This document shows, piece by piece, positions 60,206-64,000 of a DNA stretch of 64,000 nt (its first letter is position 1; each line of letters starts with the position of its first letter). The DNA comes from Flavobacterium frigidimaris (GTDB lineage: Bacteria; Bacteroidota; Bacteroidia; Flavobacteriales; Flavobacteriaceae). The position numbers were made by a program, and so were the translations under genes. Under the pieces are notes generated by a model. That model worked only from the letters and a program-made list of their open reading frames with translations. It made no database searches and had not been told where the DNA came from. The stretch covers positions 62,001 through 126,000 of the forward strand of contig FQWG01000006.1 of NCBI GenBank assembly GCA_900129595.1. Reading direction: 5' to 3'.

Positions 60206-60721
60206 TTAAAATTGCCCTTTTATTTTAACCGGAATTCCGGAAACCATCAAAACCACTTCATCCGCATTAGAGGCTAAAAACTGATTCATCCAGCCCTGCA
60301 ATTCGGTAAATTTTCTGCCAATAGGAGTTTCAGCGTGAACCCCCATTCCAATTTCGTTGGTTACAATAATAAGAGTTGCATTTTTGTGATTTGCAACCGT
60401 AAGAAATTCCTTTTTGGCTTCTTCCAGACTTAAATTCACGTCATAGTCATGATCGGTAAAAAAGTTTGTCAGCCACAGCGTTACACAGTCAATTAGCGCT
60501 ATTTTGTTGGTAAAATCAATTTCACTTAAATATTTTTCTTTCTCAATATTCGTCCATCTTTCGTCGCGTTCCTGCTGATGGCGGCTGATTCTATTCTGAA
60601 AATCAGCATCCCATTTTCTGGCCGTCGCCACATATATTGGTGAATCTGAAAGTTGTAAGGCTAAGGTTTGGGCATAACTGCTTTTTCCTGATCGCTCGCC
60701 TCCGGTAATTAAGTAAATCAT
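60206..60721 (-). CDS. cobU: Adenosylcobinamide kinase / guanylyltransferase
   Basis: A 171-residue bifunctional enzyme: P-loop GGERSGKSS (residues 7-15), then TARKWDADFQNRISRHQQER with the His that becomes guanylylated, RWTNIE, LIDCVTLWLTN, and VTNEIGMGVHAETPIGRKF. It activates cobinamide for the CobS reaction. First gene of the nucleotide-loop block on the minus strand. I find no riboswitch in its 209-nt upstream gap. Confidence 0.95.
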   Translation of the reverse strand: MIYLITGGERSGKSSYAQTLALQLSDSPIYVATARKWDADFQNRISRHQQERDERWTNIEKEKYLSEIDFTNKIALIDCVTLWLTNFFTDHDYDVNLSLEEAKKEFLTVANHKNATLIIVTNEIGMGVHAETPIGRKFTELQGWMNQFLASNADEVVLMVSGIPVKIKGQF

Positions 60722-60757
60722 TTTAATTGTGAATCGTTAGTTGTAAAATGTGAATTG

Positions 60758-60866
60758 TTAGGGCGTTACCTATGGTAGGGTTATCCGCTTTATTCCCGAT
60801 TAACAAAAACTACAGCTAAAAAACCTTGTTTCTCTAAATCGGTATATATCGCTTTATCTCTAACGC
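60758..60866. repeat. Degenerate GGGCGTTACC...TAACGC dispersed repeat
   Basis: The stretch opens GGGCGTTACC (60761-60770), continues with GGTTATCCGCT and ends CTCTAACGC, with short inverted ends (GCGTTA/TAACGC). It resembles a decayed copy of an intergenic palindromic repeat I know from other flavobacterial genomes. The rest of the gap 60722-60930 shows no gene. Confidence 0.45.
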
Positions 60867-60930
60867 GAAAGACCAATAGTATAAAAAAATAGTCATAAAC
60901 TTATCACTAATAATTTATAATTAACAATTT

Positions 60931-61293
60931 TCAATAAGGGCAATGTCGGCAATCATTTCCGCAGCAAGTTCCCCTTTTTAGATGAAACCATGTTTTAAAA
61001 ACATATTTGCCATCTTCGATATAATAATCAATTCCTTCAATTAGTTTTTCTTGTTTTGGTAAAGATATTGCTTTATTTTTAAGGGCTTTTTGAGGTGTCA
61101 TTGTTTCTATATAGGCATCAATTTTGTCTTCGCAAGCTTCTTTGAAGCAAACGGGACAGAGACAATCGTTTCCTTCAGAAAGGTTAAAAATAGGAGGGAA
61201 GTCATTACACCAACACTTGCTTTCTACAGACAGATCTCCACAACTAAAAGAAGATTCGCAGCTAGAGCAAACTTTTGTTTTTATGCTATTCAT
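60931..61293 (-). CDS. Cysteine-rich CWC domain plus DUF5522 protein
   Basis: A 120-residue cytoplasmic protein with 14 Cys. The N-terminal half (1-55) shows CSSCESSFSC and KCWCNDFP followed by CLCPVCF, the cysteine-rich CWC pattern; the C-terminal half (80-120) is DUF5522, ending in TWFHLKRGTCCGNDCRHCPY. These clusters suggest one or two bound zinc or iron-sulfur sites. It lies 209 nt upstream of cobU and divergent from btuF, so a link to cobalamin handling is possible but unproven. Confidence 0.88.
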   Translation of the reverse strand: MNSIKTKVCSSCESSFSCGDLSVESKCWCNDFPPIFNLSEGNDCLCPVCFKEACEDKIDAYIETMTPQKALKNKAISLPKQEKLIEGIDYYIEDGKYVFKTWFHLKRGTCCGNDCRHCPY

Positions 61294-61467
61294 AGGTTAA
61301 AGATGGTATTTTTTTTGTTTTTGTAAGAATAAAGGTAAGCATAAAAAATAGAAATTACGTTACCTTTGTCACTATCAAAATGTAAATTATAGAATCGTAA
61401 TAGTTCCCATTACGACCTAAAAGCGGAGAAGCAAAAATTATTCCTTTAAAAAAAAGACAACCTACAG

Positions 61468-62610
61468 ATGAAACATTTATTGCCTAAATTAATTTTTATT
61501 CTGCCTTTTTTTATTCTTGTTGGATGTAAAAAGAATGAAACCACAGAGATTGAAAAAACAGAGATTGCAAAAAACAGTATTGAATATGCTTCCGGACTTT
61601 CTATTGTGAAAAACAAAGGATATTCAGTGGTGACAGTTTCAGATCCGTGGCCAAATGCCAATGCAAAATTTACGTATGTCTTAAAAGAAAAAGACGCAAA
61701 AGTTCCTGATAGTTTACAAAAATATACCACTATAAAAGTTCCTTTAGAATCTGTTGTTGTGACTTCGACCACTAATATTCCTTTTCTTGAAATGTTAGAA
61801 GTCGAAGATAAATTAGTAGGTTTTCCGCATACAGATTATGTTTCATCTGAAAAAACACGAGCTCTGATCGATAAAGGAGCTGTTAAAAATGTGGGAGAAA
61901 ACGAAAAATTAAATATCGAGCAGTTAATAGAATTGTCTCCGGATTTGATTGTGACTTTTGGTGTTGATAACAATAATGCTGCGTTAGACAATTTGAAAAA
62001 AAGTGGACTGAACGTTTTTATCCAGGCAGACTGGATGGAGCAGTCTCCATTAGGAAAAGCAGAATGGATTAAACTTTACGGCGCTTTGTTTGGTAAAGAA
62101 GATAAAGCTAAAGAATTGTTTGATAAAATCGTTTTGAGTTACGATCAGGCGAAGAAACTAGTAGCGGATAAACCTGCATCGTCAACTGTTTTATACGGTT
62201 CTATGTACGAAGATGTCTGGTATGTAGCCAAAGGAAATAGCTGGGTAGCGCAGTTTATGAAAGATGCGCATGCCAATTATTTATGGGCAGACCTAAAAGG
62301 AACGGGAAGCGAAGGTTTATCATTCGAAAAAATTTTGGTGAAAGGAAAAACGGCTAATTTCTGGATTGCTTCCGGTTCGTTTAAAACCTTGGCAGAAGTA
62401 GAAAAAGCGAATCCGCATTATAGTCAGTTTGATGCTTTTAAAAACAAAAACGTATATACATTCGAAGGAAAGTATGGAGCGACCGGAGGAACAGTTTACT
62501 ATGAACTGGCACCAAGCCGACCGGATTTAGTATTAAAAGACTATATCAAGATCTTTCATCCTGAATTATTGCCAAGCTATGAGTTTACTTTTGCCTCTAA
62601 ATTAAACTAA
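61468..62610 (+). CDS. btuF: Periplasmic cobalamin-binding lipoprotein (BtuF-type)
   Basis: A 380-residue lipoprotein with Cys20 (ILVGC) followed by KKNE, basic residues that favour the periplasmic side. The substrate-binding domain of the FecB/BtuF type covers about 85-365: VVVTSTTNIPFLEML, LIELSPDLIVTF (with a long helix between lobes), LSFEKILV and TFEGKYGATGG. Next to btuC (5-nt gap) and the cobalamin genes, the ligand is most likely a corrinoid, although iron-siderophore binding proteins share this fold. Confidence 0.9.
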   Translation: MKHLLPKLIFILPFFILVGCKKNETTEIEKTEIAKNSIEYASGLSIVKNKGYSVVTVSDPWPNANAKFTYVLKEKDAKVPDSLQKYTTIKVPLESVVVTSTTNIPFLEMLEVEDKLVGFPHTDYVSSEKTRALIDKGAVKNVGENEKLNIEQLIELSPDLIVTFGVDNNNAALDNLKKSGLNVFIQADWMEQSPLGKAEWIKLYGALFGKEDKAKELFDKIVLSYDQAKKLVADKPASSTVLYGSMYEDVWYVAKGNSWVAQFMKDAHANYLWADLKGTGSEGLSFEKILVKGKTANFWIASGSFKTLAEVEKANPHYSQFDAFKNKNVYTFEGKYGATGGTVYYELAPSRPDLVLKDYIKIFHPELLPSYEFTFASKLN

Positions 62611-62615
62611 TTGCA

Positions 62616-63644
62616 TTGATTAATAAAAAGCGAAATATAATCCTGTTTTCCGTACTTGGTATTGCACTTTTATTCATGTTTTTTCTGGACATTAGTTTAG
62701 GATCCGTTACCATCCCGTTCAAAGAAGTGTATACCAGTTTGATGGGGGGGCAGGCCAGTAAATCGACGTGGGAGTATATTATTATTAATTATCGTTTGCC
62801 AAAAGCAATTACTGCGATGTTAGTGGGCGTAGGATTGTCGATAAGTGGTTTGCTCATGCAGACATTATTTAGAAATCCGCTTGCGGGACCAGATGTTTTG
62901 GGGCTAAGTTCAGGAGCAATATTGGCCGTTGCAATTGTAATTTTGGGTGCAGGTTTACTGCCGTCGTTCTTAAACACTATTTTAGTATCACCATACGCAA
63001 TCGTATTGGCTTCTACTTTAGGAAGTGTTTCAGTTTTAATGTTGGTTTTATTAGTTGCACAACGATTGCGAAATACAATGGCAATTCTAATTGTTGGTCT
63101 TATGTTTGGTAGTTTTACCAGTGCTATTGTTGGTGTTTTAACCTATTTTAGTTCAGCTGAACAATTACAGAAATTTACGTTTTGGTCCTTAGGAAGTCTC
63201 GGGAATCTTTCCTGGACATCTATTGCTGTTTTATCCGTTTGTGTTGGTTTTGGCTTGCTTTTAAGTGCAAGTAGTATAAAGCCTTTAAACGCATTACTTT
63301 TAGGGGAGAATTATGCTAAAAGCATGGGAATGAATTACAAAAAAGCGAGACTAATTATCATATTTGCAACAAGTATTCTCGCCGGAAGTGTTACAGCTTT
63401 TGCAGGCCCGATAGCTTTTATAGGACTGGCTGTTCCGCACATTGCAAAGCTTACTTTTCAGACCAGTAACCATTCCGTTTTATATTGGAGTACGTTTTTT
63501 TATGGCGGTATAATTATGTTGTTTTGTGATATAGCATCGCAATTGCCGGGATTAGAAACCACATTGCCAATCAACGCTATAACGTCTATAATTGGAGCCC
63601 CGGTGGTTGTATATTTATTAATGCGAAAAAGAAATTTTCAATAA
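62616..63644 (+). CDS. btuC: FecCD/BtuC-family ABC permease
   Basis: A 342-residue inner-membrane permease with about ten helices and family motifs GLMQTLFRNPLAGPDVLGLSSG (read in two parts) and AFIGLAVPHIAKL. The start is TTG 62616, 5 nt after the btuF stop; the next in-frame starts would remove the first helix. The cytoplasmic loop before AGSVTAFAGPIAF contacts the ATPase. With btuF and btuD it forms a cobalamin importer by context. Confidence 0.92.
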   Translation: MINKKRNIILFSVLGIALLFMFFLDISLGSVTIPFKEVYTSLMGGQASKSTWEYIIINYRLPKAITAMLVGVGLSISGLLMQTLFRNPLAGPDVLGLSSGAILAVAIVILGAGLLPSFLNTILVSPYAIVLASTLGSVSVLMLVLLVAQRLRNTMAILIVGLMFGSFTSAIVGVLTYFSSAEQLQKFTFWSLGSLGNLSWTSIAVLSVCVGFGLLLSASSIKPLNALLLGENYAKSMGMNYKKARLIIIFATSILAGSVTAFAGPIAFIGLAVPHIAKLTFQTSNHSVLYWSTFFYGGIIMLFCDIASQLPGLETTLPINAITSIIGAPVVVYLLMRKRNFQ

Positions 63645-63655
63645 GATTGTATTGG

Positions 63656-63770
63656 TCCACAGATTATGTGGATTTAACAGATTTACTCAGATTTTTAAAA
63701 TCATTTTAATCATTATAAACTGTTGCAGAAAAACTTAGCAACTTAGCATCTCAGAACCGTAGTATCTTTA
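63656..63770. repeat. CCACAGATTA half element and CTTAGC units
   Basis: The gap between btuC and btuD has CCACAGATTA (63657-63666) and ATTTAACAGATTTACTCAGATTT, like one arm of the GCCACAGATTA elements, followed by AACTTAGCAACTTAGCATCTC units (63731-63765) of the CTAAG family. No matching right arm is evident, so this is a partial element. Confidence 0.5.
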
Positions 63771-63774
63771 AAAG

Positions 63775-64000
63775 ATGAAAAATATCCTAAAAACCTCAAA
63801 CTTAACTATTGGCTACAAGTCCAAGAAAGCAACTGTGGTTATTGCTGAGAATCTGAATTTGAATTTAAGCTCAGGAAAACTCATCTCTTTAATTGGAGCT
63901 AACGGAATTGGGAAATCGACTTTGTTGCGGACTATTACCGGCATTCAGCAGCCTTTATCAGGAAACGTTTTGTTGAACAATAAAGATATAAATACCTATA
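63775..64000 (+). CDS. btuD: ABC ATPase of the cobalamin importer (5' part, cut by window edge)
   Basis: The frame from ATG 63775 stays open to the right edge (75 codons). It starts MKNILKTSNLTIGYKSKK and contains a Walker A loop GANGIGKSTLLRT at about residues 43-55, followed by the typical ITGIQQPLSG. As the third gene after btuF and btuC it is the expected ATP-binding subunit. The signature and Walker B motifs lie beyond the window. Confidence 0.9.
   Translation, partial: MKNILKTSNLTIGYKSKKATVVIAENLNLNLSSGKLISLIGANGIGKSTLLRTITGIQQPLSGNVLLNNKDINTY

Noticed and set aside
61446..61772. Minus-strand frame overlapping btuF
   Set aside because: Antisense shadow; it lies over the btuF signal peptide and start, with no promoter or ribosome site seen.
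1..64000. tRNA, rRNA, CRISPR array, transposase or prophage
   Set aside because: Read for these on both strands; none seen.

Overview
The window reads as chromosome of a Flavobacterium-type bacterium (phylum Bacteroidota). The DNA is AT-rich. Promoters fit the Bacteroidota pattern TTG-N17-23-TAnnTTTG. Several families are typical of this phylum: DUF4290, DUF5686, DUF4252, DUF4199, the alternative GlmU-like protein, and surface lipoproteins with acidic residues after the lipid cysteine. Intergenic regions carry dispersed short inverted repeats of the kind common in flavobacterial genomes. There is no tRNA, rRNA, CRISPR array, transposase or prophage. Most of the window is ordinary core genome.

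Layout. 1-6.4 kb: a cut-off gene end, DUF4290, murA, a cation diffusion facilitator, a large DUF5686 outer-membrane protein and aroQ. 6.6-8.8 kb: three outer-membrane beta-barrel genes side by side, every one broken by a stop codon or frameshift. 8.9-14 kb: xerD, a soluble PAS histidine kinase, and the block coiled-coil protein - zapA - 6S-like RNA - rny. 14-19.7 kb: an M23 peptidase / TonB receptor / membrane protein unit and a lipoprotein. 20-29 kb: DUF2971, an MsbA-like exporter, a PDDEXK nuclease, phosphohexomutase, a glycosyltransferase, DUF4199, L31 and the GlmU-like protein. 29-33 kb: a two-component system followed by three PepSY-like secreted paralogues. 33-42 kb: an ABC-F protein, a TolC/HlyD/ABC-2 permease export operon, a repeat-rich secreted protein, and a porin plus dicarboxylate transporter pair. 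42-52 kb: small proteins, rpmH, carB, TIGR02117 and YiaA-type proteins, and an ECF sigma / anti-sigma / DUF4252 / DUF4252 operon. 52-53.7 kb: an S41 peptidase.

53.7 kb to the right edge is the most coherent system, a cobalamin capture and salvage locus. A cobalamin riboswitch with its own promoter sits ahead of a BtuB-type receptor and a BtuG-type surface beta-propeller. Next to it are cobC, cobS, a BluB-CobT fusion and cobU, and on the other strand the inner-membrane importer btuF-btuC-btuD (btuD runs off the edge). No corrin-ring synthesis gene is present, so the logic is import of corrinoids plus building of the lower nucleotide loop with self-made dimethylbenzimidazole.

Points most worth a second look are the triple porin decay, the BluB-CobT fusion inside the riboswitch/BtuG locus, the PepSY paralogues tied to a two-component system, the nuclease gene with a perfect 29-bp palindrome placed between housekeeping genes, and the inverted-repeat elements in intergenic gaps. 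I ran no searches; family names come from motif and sequence recognition.
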